64,000 nucleotides of DNA. Origin: Actinoplanes lobatus (GTDB taxonomy: Bacteria; Actinomycetota; Actinomycetes; Mycobacteriales; Micromonosporaceae). Of this stretch, positions 41,825 through 50,166 are shown in pieces. Below the pieces are notes generated by a model. It did no database searches. It had not been told where the DNA came from and worked only from the letters and a program-made list of their open reading frames with translations. Made by a program: the position numbers and the translations under genes. How positions within the stretch are numbered: the first letter of the stretch is position 1; every line of letters starts with the position of its first letter. Location of the stretch: the NCBI RefSeq assembly GCF_014205215.1, contig NZ_JACHNC010000001.1, positions 3,229,001 through 3,293,000 of the forward strand, written 5' to 3'.

Positions 41825-41870
41825 ATCTTGATCGATTTGCCACCGGCTCGGGTGGCAAATCGTTCAAGAT
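41825..41870 (+). repeat. 46-nt hairpin repeat, diverged copy D
   Basis: ATCTTGA and CGATTTGCCACC pair with GGTGGCAAATCG and TCAAGAT, with one T-T mismatch and a 6-nt loop. The length (46 nt) and about two thirds of the aligned bases agree with copy C at 33435. The hairpin extends to 41822-41872 and may also serve as a terminator. Confidence 0.6.
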
Positions 41871-41965
41871 CGCACAGCGTCGGCATGCAAGGCGGGCTAA
41901 ACGGGTGAAACGGGCGCCTGGCGAGCAAGGCGGGTGCACTGATCAGGGTGGCCGGCGGCAGGTCC

Positions 41966-44128
41966 TCAAAGGTGCACCGAAGGTGTTGTGAACTGCGGAA
42001 ACGAAACTGTGTGCGGGCTGTTGGCGGACAGGCGGAGGAGCTGCCGGCCGCCCGGGTGGGAGACCTGTACGACACGGTCGGTGGGGGAGGTCAGGACGGC
42101 CTCGAAGGACCCCGGCGACCAGGTCAGGTCGACCGTCACCGGGCCTCGGGCCACCAGGCCGCGGATGCTGCCGGTGGGCCAGGCGGAGGGCAGGGCGGGG
42201 AGCAGGTCGATGTGGGCCATGCCGTCCGGGGCGACGTCGCGGCTGCGCAGGAGCATCGCCACCACCAGGGCCGGGAGGCCGCCCGCCAGGTCGACGTTGA
42301 ACATGTGGTCCCGGTTGTGGGTGGGCACCCGGTTGGGCCGCCAGTACGCCTCGGAGATCCGTTCCAGGGCCGCGTACGCCTCCTCGCCCAGCCCCAGATG
42401 TGCCGCCGCGACGCCGAGCAGCGCGAGCCCGTACCCCATCTCGTCGGAGGCCTCGCTCAGCCACCACCGCAAGCGGGATCGCACGGCCCGCACCGCGGCG
42501 GCGCGCAGCGCCGGATCCTCGTCGACCGCCGGATCGCCGCCGTAGAGGAACGGGAGCAGGTGGCTGGAATGCCGGTGCTCGTGGTTGTCCGGGAAGCGCG
42601 GGTCGATCCACTCGGCCAGCTCGCCGGCGTCGTTGATGCGGTACGACGGCAGCGCGGCGAGCAGCCCCCGCCAGCGCCCCTCGTCCGGATCACTGACCCC
42701 CAGCGTCTCGGTGATCGCCAGCAGGCCCCGGAGCAGCCCGGACACCGCCTGAACGTCCATGGTGGCGTCCACCGACGCCTGAGCCCGCCCACGTCCCGGG
42801 TCGTTCTCCGGCGAGTAGGACGGGCTGAACCGGGCCCGCCCGTCGACGATCTCGGCGAACCCCAGCTGGAATTCGGCGACCTCGCGCAGGAACGGCAGCG
42901 CCCGGTCGGCCAGGAACGCGCGGTCGCCGGTGTGCTGCCAGTGTTCCAGGTAGAGGCGGGCCAGCCAGGCGGCGCCGGCGGTCCAGAAGGTGAGGCACCA
43001 GATCGGGCCGAAGTGGTTCTGCCGGCCGTGCGTGCCGAGGTGGGCGGGGGCGTACAGGCCGGGCAGCCCGTAGAGCCGGCGCGCGTTCTCCCGGAAGTCC
43101 TCGCGCAGGCTGTCGAGCAGGTCGAACAGCGGCGGCATCAACTCGGGGACGCCGGTCGGGTGGACTGCCAGCAGGGCGGCCTGGAGGTTGCCGTCGATGG
43201 TCCAGCCGCTGCGCCACGGCGGCGACCAGGTGCCGCTCCAGACGCCCTGGAGCGTGGGCGGGCGGGCGCCGGTGCTGCTGATGATCGCGTACCGGCCGGC
43301 GTCGAAGAGGTGTTGCGCCCGGATTCCGCCAAGGTCCAGGGAGACCCGCTCGAACAGGTCGCGGTGGATCTCGGCGTGCTCCTTCAGCAGGTCCTCGAAA
43401 CCGCCGCCGGGCAGCGCGGCGAGGGCTTCGGCGGGCGTGCGCAGGCCGGGTGCCACCCGGGCCACGATCAGGACCGATTCGGGGGTACGCCGTACGCGCA
43501 CCGCCACGGTCCAGCCGTCCGGTGCGCCCGGCCAGAGGTCGCCGCCGAACCGTCCGGTGAGGACCAGGTCCTCGCCGCAGTGGTCGACGGTGAACGCGAC
43601 CGGGCTCTCCGGCACGCCGTCGACCGGGGCGATCCGGACCGTGCCGCCGGTGCCGGTGATCCGGACCGCCAGCACGTCCGCCGACCGGGAGACGACCGCG
43701 TCGGCCACCACCCCGGACCACTCCTGCCGCACCACGCCGGTGGTGAAGTCGGTGCCCCGGGAATAGCCGTCGCCGGGCCGGTCCGGGATGAAGGTGATCG
43801 TGCCGGCGCCGATGAGTGGATCGATCCAGCGCGTCTCGGCGTACCCCGGATGCTCCTGAACGGCGAGGTCGCAGACCGCTCGCGCCGCGTCGCCGAAGCG
43901 CCCGGTGGCGAGCAGCTCGCGCAGCCGTGGCAGGGCCGCGGCGGTGGCCGGCGCCGGGAGCGGCTCGGTGACCGGCTGGAAGAGGTCTTCGTGGGCGAGG
44001 GTGAAGCGCAGCCCGGCGGGGGAGCCGTAGCAGAGGGCGCCCTGCCGCCCGTTGCCGCTGATCAGGGCGTGTTCCCAGTCCTCGGTGCACGTGCTGTCAC
44101 GGAAGGACGGATTGACTTGGCTCTCCAC
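41966..44128 (-). CDS. GH95-type glycoside hydrolase (alpha-L-fucosidase/galactosidase family)
   Basis: 720 residues from a GTG at 44128, no signal peptide, so cytoplasmic. GH95 features are the N-terminal beta-domain (GNGRQGALCYGSP, ISGNG), the (alpha/alpha)6 barrel block YAIISSTGARPPTLQGVWSG...PPWRSGWTIDGNLQ (280-315), and AEWIDPRFPDNHEHRHSSHL (505-524) with the probable acid residue E506. Known GH95 enzymes release alpha-1,2-fucose or alpha-L-galactose from glycans. The usual N-x-N-x-Q catalytic motif reads D312-G-N314-L-Q here, so the first Asn is Asp, which may change activity or specificity. It is divergent from the GH42 gene, sharing a ROK-type operator candidate with it. Confidence 0.85.
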   Translation of the reverse strand: MESQVNPSFRDSTCTEDWEHALISGNGRQGALCYGSPAGLRFTLAHEDLFQPVTEPLPAPATAAALPRLRELLATGRFGDAARAVCDLAVQEHPGYAETRWIDPLIGAGTITFIPDRPGDGYSRGTDFTTGVVRQEWSGVVADAVVSRSADVLAVRITGTGGTVRIAPVDGVPESPVAFTVDHCGEDLVLTGRFGGDLWPGAPDGWTVAVRVRRTPESVLIVARVAPGLRTPAEALAALPGGGFEDLLKEHAEIHRDLFERVSLDLGGIRAQHLFDAGRYAIISSTGARPPTLQGVWSGTWSPPWRSGWTIDGNLQAALLAVHPTGVPELMPPLFDLLDSLREDFRENARRLYGLPGLYAPAHLGTHGRQNHFGPIWCLTFWTAGAAWLARLYLEHWQHTGDRAFLADRALPFLREVAEFQLGFAEIVDGRARFSPSYSPENDPGRGRAQASVDATMDVQAVSGLLRGLLAITETLGVSDPDEGRWRGLLAALPSYRINDAGELAEWIDPRFPDNHEHRHSSHLLPFLYGGDPAVDEDPALRAAAVRAVRSRLRWWLSEASDEMGYGLALLGVAAAHLGLGEEAYAALERISEAYWRPNRVPTHNRDHMFNVDLAGGLPALVVAMLLRSRDVAPDGMAHIDLLPALPSAWPTGSIRGLVARGPVTVDLTWSPGSFEAVLTSPTDRVVQVSHPGGRQLLRLSANSPHTVSFPQFTTPSVHL

Positions 44129-44138
44129 GAGTGAATAC

Positions 44139-44159
44139 TTTGTTTAGAGGTCAAACTAA
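44139..44159. promoter_or_regulatory. ROK/xylO-related inverted repeat between GH95 and GH42 genes
   Basis: TTTGTTT (44139-44145), 7 bp, AAACTAA (44153-44159). The right half is identical to that of the repeat at 37938, the left differs by one base, and GTTTAGA follows in both. The spacer is 7 instead of 11. Confidence 0.55.
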
Positions 44160-44175
44160 TGTCAAGGGTGGTGCG

Positions 44176-46086
44176 ATGCTCTTCTTCGGCGGCGACTACA
44201 ACCCGGAGCAGTGGCCGGAGGAGGTCTGGGCGGAGGACGTCGCGCTGATGCGGCAGGCCGGGGTGAACATCGCCACGGTCGGCGTGTTCTCCTGGTCCAA
44301 CCTGGAGCCGGAGCCGGGGCGCTACGAATTCGGCTGGCTGGACCGGGTGCTGGACCGGCTGCACGACGGCGGCGTCCGGGTCGCGCTGGCCACCCCGACG
44401 GCCTCGCCGCCGCCCTGGTTCACCCTCGCCCACCCGGAGGCCATGCCGGCCGGCGCCGACGGGATCCGGCTCACCCACGGCAGCCGGGACACCTACTGCG
44501 TGTCGGCGCCCGCCTACCGGGCCGCGGCGCGGAACATCGCGGAACGCCTGGCCGAGCGGTACGCCCACCATCCGGCGCTGGCCATGTGGCACGTGCACAA
44601 CGAGTACGGCACCGACTGCCGCTGCGACACCACGGCCGCCGCGTTCCGGACCTGGCTGGAGAAGAGGCACGGCGACCTGGACGCGCTGAACGAGTCGTGG
44701 ACCACGGCGTTCTGGAGCCAGCGCTACTCGGACTGGGCGCAGATCACGCCGCCGCGCGCCACCCAGTACCTGCCGAACCCCGCACAGGTGCTCGACTTCC
44801 GCCGGTTCCTCTCCGACGAGCTGCTCGGGGCGTACGTGGAACAGCGCGACCTGCTGCGCGCCGCCAACCCGGACGTGCCGGTCACCACCAACTTCGTGCA
44901 GGGCGGCTGGGTGAGCGTCGACCACGCGCGCTGGGCGGCCGAGGTGGACGTGGTGGCGGTCGACCACTACCCGGACGACGCCGGGCCGGGCGCCGAGGAG
45001 GAGACCGCCTTCGCCGGGGACCTGGCCCGCGGCTGGGGCGGAGGATCCTGGCTGCTCATGGAGACCGCGCCGAACCTGATCTACACGCGCGGCCGGATGC
45101 ACGCCAAGGAGCCGGGGCGGCTCACCCGGCACAGTCTCGGCTACGTGGCCCGGGGATCGCGCGGGGCCATGTACTTCCAGTGGCGGCAGCCGCGCGGCGG
45201 GGCGGAGCTGTTCCACTCCGCCCTGGTCCCGCACGCCGGCCCGGACTCGCCGGTCTTCCGGGAGGCGGTCGGGCTCGGGCGCACCCTTCGCGGATTGGCG
45301 CCCGTCGCCTCAGCTCTTCCGCCGGTCGCGCAGGTGGCCCTGACCTGGGACGCGCCGTCCTGGTGGGCGTTGCAGGCACCGGCCCTGCCGTCCGCCGACA
45401 TCGACTACCCGGGCGCGGTCCGGCAGGCGCACCGGGCGCTGTTCCGCGCCAAGATCCAGACCGATTTCGTCTTCCCGGGAATGTCGACCGGCCTCGGCGG
45501 CTACCGGCTCGTCGTGGCGCCGCACCTCTACCTGGTCTCGGACGAGGCGGCGGCCGCCTTCCGGGACTACGTGGCGGCCGGCGGGCACCTGGTGGTGACC
45601 TACCTGAGCGGGATCGCCGAACCCGACACCCGGGTCCGGCTGGGCGGCTACCCGGGCGCGTTCCGTGAGGTTCTCGGCGTCCGCGTGGTCGAATGGCATC
45701 CGCAGCCCGCCGACCGGACGTTCGCCCTGGACGACGGCACACCGGTCAGCCGCTGGATCGAACGGGTCGAGACGGCCGGCGCCGAGACGATCAGCCGCTA
45801 CGCGGACGGTCCGCTGGCCGGGGCGCCCGCGATCACCCGCCACCGGTACGGGCAGGGCGCCGCCTGGTACGTGTCCACCTCTTTCGGCGACGACGGGTTG
45901 CGGGCCCTGCTGACCCGGATCGCCGCGGAGGCCGGGGTGGAGCCGGTGCTGCCCGGCCTGCCCGATCAGGTGGAGGCGGTCCGCCGGGGCGACCTGATGT
46001 TCCTGTTCAACCACGGGATCACCCCGGCCCGGGTCGGCGAGGTCACCATCCCGGCCGGCGGCGTGCGTTTCACTCCGGCGCGTTGA
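44176..46086 (+). CDS. GH42 beta-galactosidase
   Basis: 636 residues from the ATG at 44176 (AAGGGTGG upstream); the frame runs back to a GTG at 44131 that would cover the operator. The GH42 barrel begins at once (FFGGDYNPEQWPEEVW). Acid/base E143 is in WHVHNEYG and nucleophile E296 in LLMETAPN. The trimerisation domain (about 395-590) and a short C-terminal beta domain follow. A conserved Cys cluster (GTDCRCDTTAA) may bind zinc, as in some GH42 enzymes. No signal peptide, so it acts on imported galactosides in the cytoplasm. Its stop lies inside the last codons of the convergent GlxA-type gene (17-bp overlap). Confidence 0.95.
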   Translation: MLFFGGDYNPEQWPEEVWAEDVALMRQAGVNIATVGVFSWSNLEPEPGRYEFGWLDRVLDRLHDGGVRVALATPTASPPPWFTLAHPEAMPAGADGIRLTHGSRDTYCVSAPAYRAAARNIAERLAERYAHHPALAMWHVHNEYGTDCRCDTTAAAFRTWLEKRHGDLDALNESWTTAFWSQRYSDWAQITPPRATQYLPNPAQVLDFRRFLSDELLGAYVEQRDLLRAANPDVPVTTNFVQGGWVSVDHARWAAEVDVVAVDHYPDDAGPGAEEETAFAGDLARGWGGGSWLLMETAPNLIYTRGRMHAKEPGRLTRHSLGYVARGSRGAMYFQWRQPRGGAELFHSALVPHAGPDSPVFREAVGLGRTLRGLAPVASALPPVAQVALTWDAPSWWALQAPALPSADIDYPGAVRQAHRALFRAKIQTDFVFPGMSTGLGGYRLVVAPHLYLVSDEAAAAFRDYVAAGGHLVVTYLSGIAEPDTRVRLGGYPGAFREVLGVRVVEWHPQPADRTFALDDGTPVSRWIERVETAGAETISRYADGPLAGAPAITRHRYGQGAAWYVSTSFGDDGLRALLTRIAAEAGVEPVLPGLPDQVEAVRRGDLMFLFNHGITPARVGEVTIPAGGVRFTPAR

Positions 46087-47014
46087 AGGCCCGCCGGTAG
46101 GCCGACGGCGACGTGCGCATCGCCTGTCCGAAGTGGTGGCGGTAGGTCACGGCGGTCTCGAACCCGACCGTCGTGGCGATCGCCTCGATCGGGGTCCGGG
46201 TCGTCTCCAGCAGCGGCAGGCTGGCGTGCACCCGCCGGTCGATCAGCCAGCGGATCGGCGTGGTCCCGGTCGCGCGGGCGAAATGCCGCAGGTAGGTGCG
46301 CTCGGACATGTGCGCGTGCCGGGCCAGCGTGGCCACCGTGATCGGCTCGGTCAGGTTGCCGAGAGCCCAGTCCATGCTGCGGGCCACCCGGGTGTCCTCC
46401 GGGTCGGCCGCCACCGGCGCCTCCACGAACTGGGCCTGGCCGCCGTCCCGGTGCGGCTGGACGACCAGCCGGCGGGCCACCGCGTTGGCGATCGACGGGC
46501 CGTGGTCGAGGCGGATCACGTGCAGGCAGAGATCCAGGCCGGCGGCGCTGCCCGCGCTGGTCAGCACGTCGCCGTGGTCGATGTAGAGGACGTCGGCGTC
46601 GACCTCCACGGCCGGATGGCGCTCCCGGAGGGCGTCCGCGTACCGCCAGTGGGTGGTGGCCCGGCGGCCGTCCAGCAGACCCGCCGCGGCCAGTGCGAAC
46701 GCACCCGAGCAGATGGACATGATCCGCGCGCCCCGGGCGTGGGCGGCCCGCAGCGCGGCGATCAGCTCCGGCGAGACACCGGAGTTGACCCCCGGCACGA
46801 TCACCGTCCCGGCGGCGGCGAACACGTCCAGCCCGTGCTCGGTGTGCAGGGTCGCGCCGCCGACCACCCGTACCGGGCCGGGTTTCTCGGCGCAGATGGT
46901 CAGCTCGTACCACGGCCGGTCGAACTCCGGCCGGGGCAGCCCGAAGACCTCGCTCACGATGCCCAGCTCGAAGACCGACATGCCGTCGTACGCCAGGACC
47001 GCCACCGTTCGCAT
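46070..47014 (-). CDS. GlxA-family regulator (DJ-1/PfpI + AraC)
   Basis: 314 residues. The N-terminal DJ-1/PfpI-like domain (about 1-185) has the nucleophile-elbow-like block SICSGAFALAAAGLLDGRRATTHW (C102). The C-terminal AraC DNA-binding domain (about 210-310) has two helix-turn-helices (ITVATLARHAHMSERTYLRHFARATGTTPIRWL and PIEAIATTVGFETAVTYRHHFGQAMRTSPSAYRR). The family includes FtrA and GbdR-like regulators. It is divergent from a rhodanese gene, its likely target. TAAGAT 6 nt before the ATG supports a leaderless transcript. Confidence 0.93.
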   Translation of the reverse strand: MRTVAVLAYDGMSVFELGIVSEVFGLPRPEFDRPWYELTICAEKPGPVRVVGGATLHTEHGLDVFAAAGTVIVPGVNSGVSPELIAALRAAHARGARIMSICSGAFALAAAGLLDGRRATTHWRYADALRERHPAVEVDADVLYIDHGDVLTSAGSAAGLDLCLHVIRLDHGPSIANAVARRLVVQPHRDGGQAQFVEAPVAADPEDTRVARSMDWALGNLTEPITVATLARHAHMSERTYLRHFARATGTTPIRWLIDRRVHASLPLLETTRTPIEAIATTVGFETAVTYRHHFGQAMRTSPSAYRRAFNAPE

Positions 47015-47020
47015 GGCGGG

Positions 47021-47026
47021 ATCTTA
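47021..47026 (-). promoter_or_regulatory. -10 box, leaderless start of the GlxA-type gene
   Basis: On the minus strand TAAGAT lies exactly 6 nt before the ATG at 47014. Confidence 0.55.
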
Positions 47027-47085
47027 GCGGTCGGCGTCGTCCACGCCACTGTGCAGGTTTCCGCGCGGGCGGCACGATCAATGCC

Positions 47086-47508
47086 ATGACCAGCGCGATC
47101 GAGCACTTCCAGAACCGGCTCCGCTTCGAGACCGACGTGAGCGACGTCCACCATGACCTGGAAGCCGGCACCCCCGGCCTCGTGGTGATCGACTCCCGCA
47201 GCACCGAGTCCTGGGACCAGGGCCACATCCCCGGCGCCGTCCACCTGCCGACCCGCCAGATCGCGGCCCGCGCCGCCGAACTCGTCCCGCCCGGCAGCGC
47301 GGTCGTCACCTACTGCTGGGGCCCGGGCTGCAACGGCGCGACCCGGGCGGCGCTCGAATTCGCCAAGCTGGGCTACCCGGTCAAGGAGATGATCGGCGGC
47401 TACGAGTACTGGGTCCGGGAAGGCTTCCCCACCGACGGCCCGGCCGGCCGGACCAGCCGCCCGGTCGACGACCTCACGGCGCCCGCTGGGCTCGCGTGCG
47501 GTTGCTGA
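47086..47508 (+). CDS. Rhodanese-like domain protein
   Basis: 140 residues, one rhodanese domain: VVIDSRSTESWDQGHIPGAVHLP (about 33-55) and the active loop VTYCWGPGCNGATRAA with C77 and a second Cys at 82. The C-terminal region (LACGC) adds two more Cys. Such proteins carry sulfane sulfur on the active Cys in the cytoplasm. The arrangement with a divergent GlxA-type regulator 71 bp away recurs in actinomycetes and suggests regulated expression. The last 35 bp overlap the convergent LtrA-type gene. Confidence 0.9.
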   Translation: MTSAIEHFQNRLRFETDVSDVHHDLEAGTPGLVVIDSRSTESWDQGHIPGAVHLPTRQIAARAAELVPPGSAVVTYCWGPGCNGATRAALEFAKLGYPVKEMIGGYEYWVREGFPTDGPAGRTSRPVDDLTAPAGLACGC

Positions 47509-48577
47509 CCGCCACCGCCTCGGTGACATTGAGCACCACCAGCACCAGGACCAGGGCGGACAGCGCCACGACCGCGGGCAGCAGCACGGCCAGCGGCAGC
47601 AGGAGCAGCGCGGACAGCGCCGCGGCGGCCCGGCCCCAGCCGACGATCCGGAACATCCGCCATCGGGTGTAGGCGAAGGTGCCCAGGTAGAGCGCGGCGC
47701 CGCCGAACAGCAGGCCGGCGGTGTCCAGGTGCAGATGGTCGGTGGGATGGCTGACCACCTCGGCCAGACCCACCGCCACGGCGATGACACCGCCGATGAA
47801 GAGCAGATGACCGTACGCCAGGACGGCCCGGACCACGTCGGTCTGCACCTCCGTGGTCGCCAGCGCGTGCCGGATGCCGTCCGCGGCGTACGAGAAGTAG
47901 ACCCACCACAGGCCGCAGACCAGCGCGAACGCGGCCGCTACGGCGAACAGGCGGGGGCTGGTCAGCGGCTCGCCCGCGGCCACCCCGCCGACCGCCACCA
48001 CCGACTCGCCGAGCGCGATGATCTGGAACAGGCCGAACCGCTCCGGCAGGTGGTGCGCGTCGAACTTCACCAGGGCCAGCCGCCGCCGGACCAGCCGCGG
48101 GGTGAGCAGGTCGATCACCGCGGCCGTGGCCCAGAGCGTCACCCGGAGCCACCCGTCGGCCAGACCGCCGGCCAGCATCAGCGGGCCGGTGACGACCGCC
48201 GAGACGCTGAACGTGTTGACCGGGATGCCCCGCCAGCCACGGAACACCAGCGCCGCCAGGATCAACCGGGCCGCCCAGTAGGCGGCGCCCAGCAGGATGC
48301 CGTGGTCGTCGTACGCGTGCGGCAGCGCCAGCGCCATGAAGAGGCTGGCCAGACCGACCCCGAACATGCCGATCCGGTCTACCGGGTTGTCCACGTCATG
48401 AGTGTTCGCATGCACCGAGGTGCCGACCCAGGCCCAGTAGACCGGCACGAAGACGATCAGCGCGCGGCCCACCCCCGCCCACGAGTGATCGTCGTGCAGC
48501 AGGTGCGAGGCCTGCGTGACCGCGAAGACGAAGACCAGGTCGAAGAAGAGCTCAGCCCAGGTGACCCGTTTCTCCAC
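47474..48577 (-). CDS. LtrA-family membrane protein
   Basis: 367 residues from a GTG with GGGAG 9 nt upstream. About ten hydrophobic helices. The N-terminal LtrA signature VTWAELFFDLVFVFAVTQASHLL and the mid block HHLPERFGLFQIIALGESVVAVGG are clear. The family was named for growth of Listeria at low temperature; its biochemical role is unknown. Its start lies 13 bp from the end of the upstream oxidase gene on the same strand, so the two probably form an operon. The 3' end overlaps the convergent rhodanese gene by 35 bp. Confidence 0.92.
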   Translation of the reverse strand: MEKRVTWAELFFDLVFVFAVTQASHLLHDDHSWAGVGRALIVFVPVYWAWVGTSVHANTHDVDNPVDRIGMFGVGLASLFMALALPHAYDDHGILLGAAYWAARLILAALVFRGWRGIPVNTFSVSAVVTGPLMLAGGLADGWLRVTLWATAAVIDLLTPRLVRRRLALVKFDAHHLPERFGLFQIIALGESVVAVGGVAAGEPLTSPRLFAVAAAFALVCGLWWVYFSYAADGIRHALATTEVQTDVVRAVLAYGHLLFIGGVIAVAVGLAEVVSHPTDHLHLDTAGLLFGGAALYLGTFAYTRWRMFRIVGWGRAAAALSALLLLPLAVLLPAVVALSALVLVLVVLNVTEAVAVSNRTRAQRAP

Positions 48578-48590
48578 GAACGACTACTCC

Positions 48591-49829
48591 CTACCCCAGC
48601 AGGCTCTCCAGCCAGGCGTTGCGGAACATCCCCTGTGGATCGAAGCGGTCCACCAGCGCGGCGAAATCGCCGAATCGCGGGTAGGCGCCGCGCACGTCGG
48701 AAGGGGCCGTCGTGAATATCTTGCCCCAGTGCGGCCGGGCGCCGTGTGGCGCCAGGGCCTTCTCCAGGTCGGCGACGACCGGGAGCACCGCGTCGGTGTC
48801 GGCGATCCAGGTGAAGTGCAGGGCCAGGCTGTCCTGTTCGTGGTTGGGGCTGAGCCAGAGGTGGTCGGCGGCGATCGTCCGGATCTCGCAGACCTGGAGG
48901 ACGGCCGCGATCCGTTCCCGCAGGCCGGCCACCGCCTCGAGCGCGGCCCGCCCGGCCGTGCGCGGCACGTGCCACTCGGACTGGAGTTCCTCGCCGCTGC
49001 TCGGGGTGAACTCCATCCGGAAGTGCGGCAGCCGTTCGTGCCACGGGCCGGGGACGCCGCCCTGCCCGGTGCAGTTCTCGGTCGGCATGCCGGGCACCGG
49101 GTGACGGGGGCCGTCCGCGGGACGGGCGCCGAACAGGTCCCCGGTCAGCGGTGCGTCCCGTTTCAGCCACACCTGGTCGATGTCCGTGCCGGTCCAGCGG
49201 GTGAAGAGGCTGACGCTGTATCCGGCCGACAGGATCTCGTCGAGGTGCTCGTCCAGGGCGGCGGCGGGCAGGTTCTCGTAGACGTACTGCCGCAGCTCGA
49301 AGGCCGGGACCACGTCGAGGGTGAGCGCCGTGACCACGCCGAGCGCGCCGAGGCCGACCACGGCGCCGGCGAGGTCCGGGTGGTCGCGGTCCAGGACGGC
49401 CGTCGAGCCGTCGGCGCGGAGGATCTCCAGCCCGGAGACGGCGGTCGCCAGGTTGCCGTTGCGCACGCCCGAGCCATGGGTCGCGGTGGCCACCGCGCCG
49501 GCCACCGAGATGTGCGGCAGCGACGCCATGTTGTGCACGGCCAGGCCCTCGGCGGCGAGGCGGGCGGCCAGTTCGCCGTACCGGATTCCGCCGTCGATCC
49601 GCACGCTCCGTCGATCCGGCGCGATCTCGACGCTGCGCGGGAGCCCGGCCAGCGAGACGAGATCCCCGTCGGTGTCGGCGAGCCGGTTGAACGAGTGACC
49701 GCTGCCGAGAACCCGCAGCCGGCCGGCCCCGGCGAGCACCGCGCGCAGCTCGGCCACCGAATCCGGACGATGCAGCCGCCGCGCCCCGAAGGTGATGTTG
49801 CCGGCCCAGTTCGTCAGACGCTCCCGCAT
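48591..49829 (-). CDS. Alditol/xylitol oxidase-like FAD enzyme
   Basis: 412 residues from the ATG at 49829. The VAO-type FAD domain (about 10-180) has RVLGSGHSFNRLADTDG, where H45 matches the His that covalently binds FAD in Streptomyces AldO, and HNMASLPHISVAGAVATATHGSG. The C-terminal ALO domain (about 185-410) ends DFAALVDRFDPQGMFRNAWL. AldO oxidises alditols such as xylitol and sorbitol at C1 using oxygen; related proteins oxidise sugar lactones. The exact substrate is not readable. TAGGGT 6 nt before the ATG supports a leaderless start; a GTG at 49835 is an alternative. Confidence 0.9.
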   Translation of the reverse strand: MRERLTNWAGNITFGARRLHRPDSVAELRAVLAGAGRLRVLGSGHSFNRLADTDGDLVSLAGLPRSVEIAPDRRSVRIDGGIRYGELAARLAAEGLAVHNMASLPHISVAGAVATATHGSGVRNGNLATAVSGLEILRADGSTAVLDRDHPDLAGAVVGLGALGVVTALTLDVVPAFELRQYVYENLPAAALDEHLDEILSAGYSVSLFTRWTGTDIDQVWLKRDAPLTGDLFGARPADGPRHPVPGMPTENCTGQGGVPGPWHERLPHFRMEFTPSSGEELQSEWHVPRTAGRAALEAVAGLRERIAAVLQVCEIRTIAADHLWLSPNHEQDSLALHFTWIADTDAVLPVVADLEKALAPHGARPHWGKIFTTAPSDVRGAYPRFGDFAALVDRFDPQGMFRNAWLESLLG

Positions 49830-50166
49830 CAGCACACCCTATGTCGCTCCGGCCGACGGACACGGTGTGTGATGAACGAGACCTCGGGCGCCCGTGCCGA
49901 GAGCGTCGGCCGGTGCGGGCAATGCTGTCTTATTTCATGAGTGTTACGTAACGTTATATAGGATTCTTTGTGTCTGTGTGATCACCGTCAGGTGCATCTG
50001 TGCCGATATAGCCTGAACAAGGCCACTCAATACTTCAGTAGATCCAAATCGAGACGCGCTGCTCGTTCTCTCGTAACGCAACCTGCGTCACAATCAGTCA
50101 CGCCCATGGCGGGGGTGAGGGCAGGATTCAGCCCGGCGGAATCGCGAACGAGAGGAACGGCGCGAG
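49830..50166. other. Intergenic region upstream of the MHYT gene
   Basis: 337 bp between divergent genes, with an AT-rich core. It contains the perfect palindrome GTTACGTAAC (49943-49952) next to TTATATAGG, a likely promoter/operator, and GAGAGGAAC before the MHYT start. No gene is supported. Confidence 0.5.
49836..49841 (-). promoter_or_regulatory. -10 box, leaderless start of the alditol oxidase-like gene
   Basis: On the minus strand TAGGGT lies exactly 6 nt before the ATG at 49829. Confidence 0.5.

Larger units (their letters stand above)
41592..41965. other. Intergenic region between convergent permease and GH95 genes
   Basis: 374 bp with no supported gene. It holds a terminator for the ABC operon (41600-41630) and a long near-perfect hairpin (41822-41872) that belongs to the 46-nt hairpin family. 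The rest shows no clear features. Confidence 0.7.

Noticed and set aside
44131..44175. GTG at 44131 as start of the GH42 gene
   Set aside because: The added codons cover the ROK-type inverted repeat and have no ribosome site, whereas the ATG at 44176 has AAGGGTGG and the normal GH42 N-terminus.
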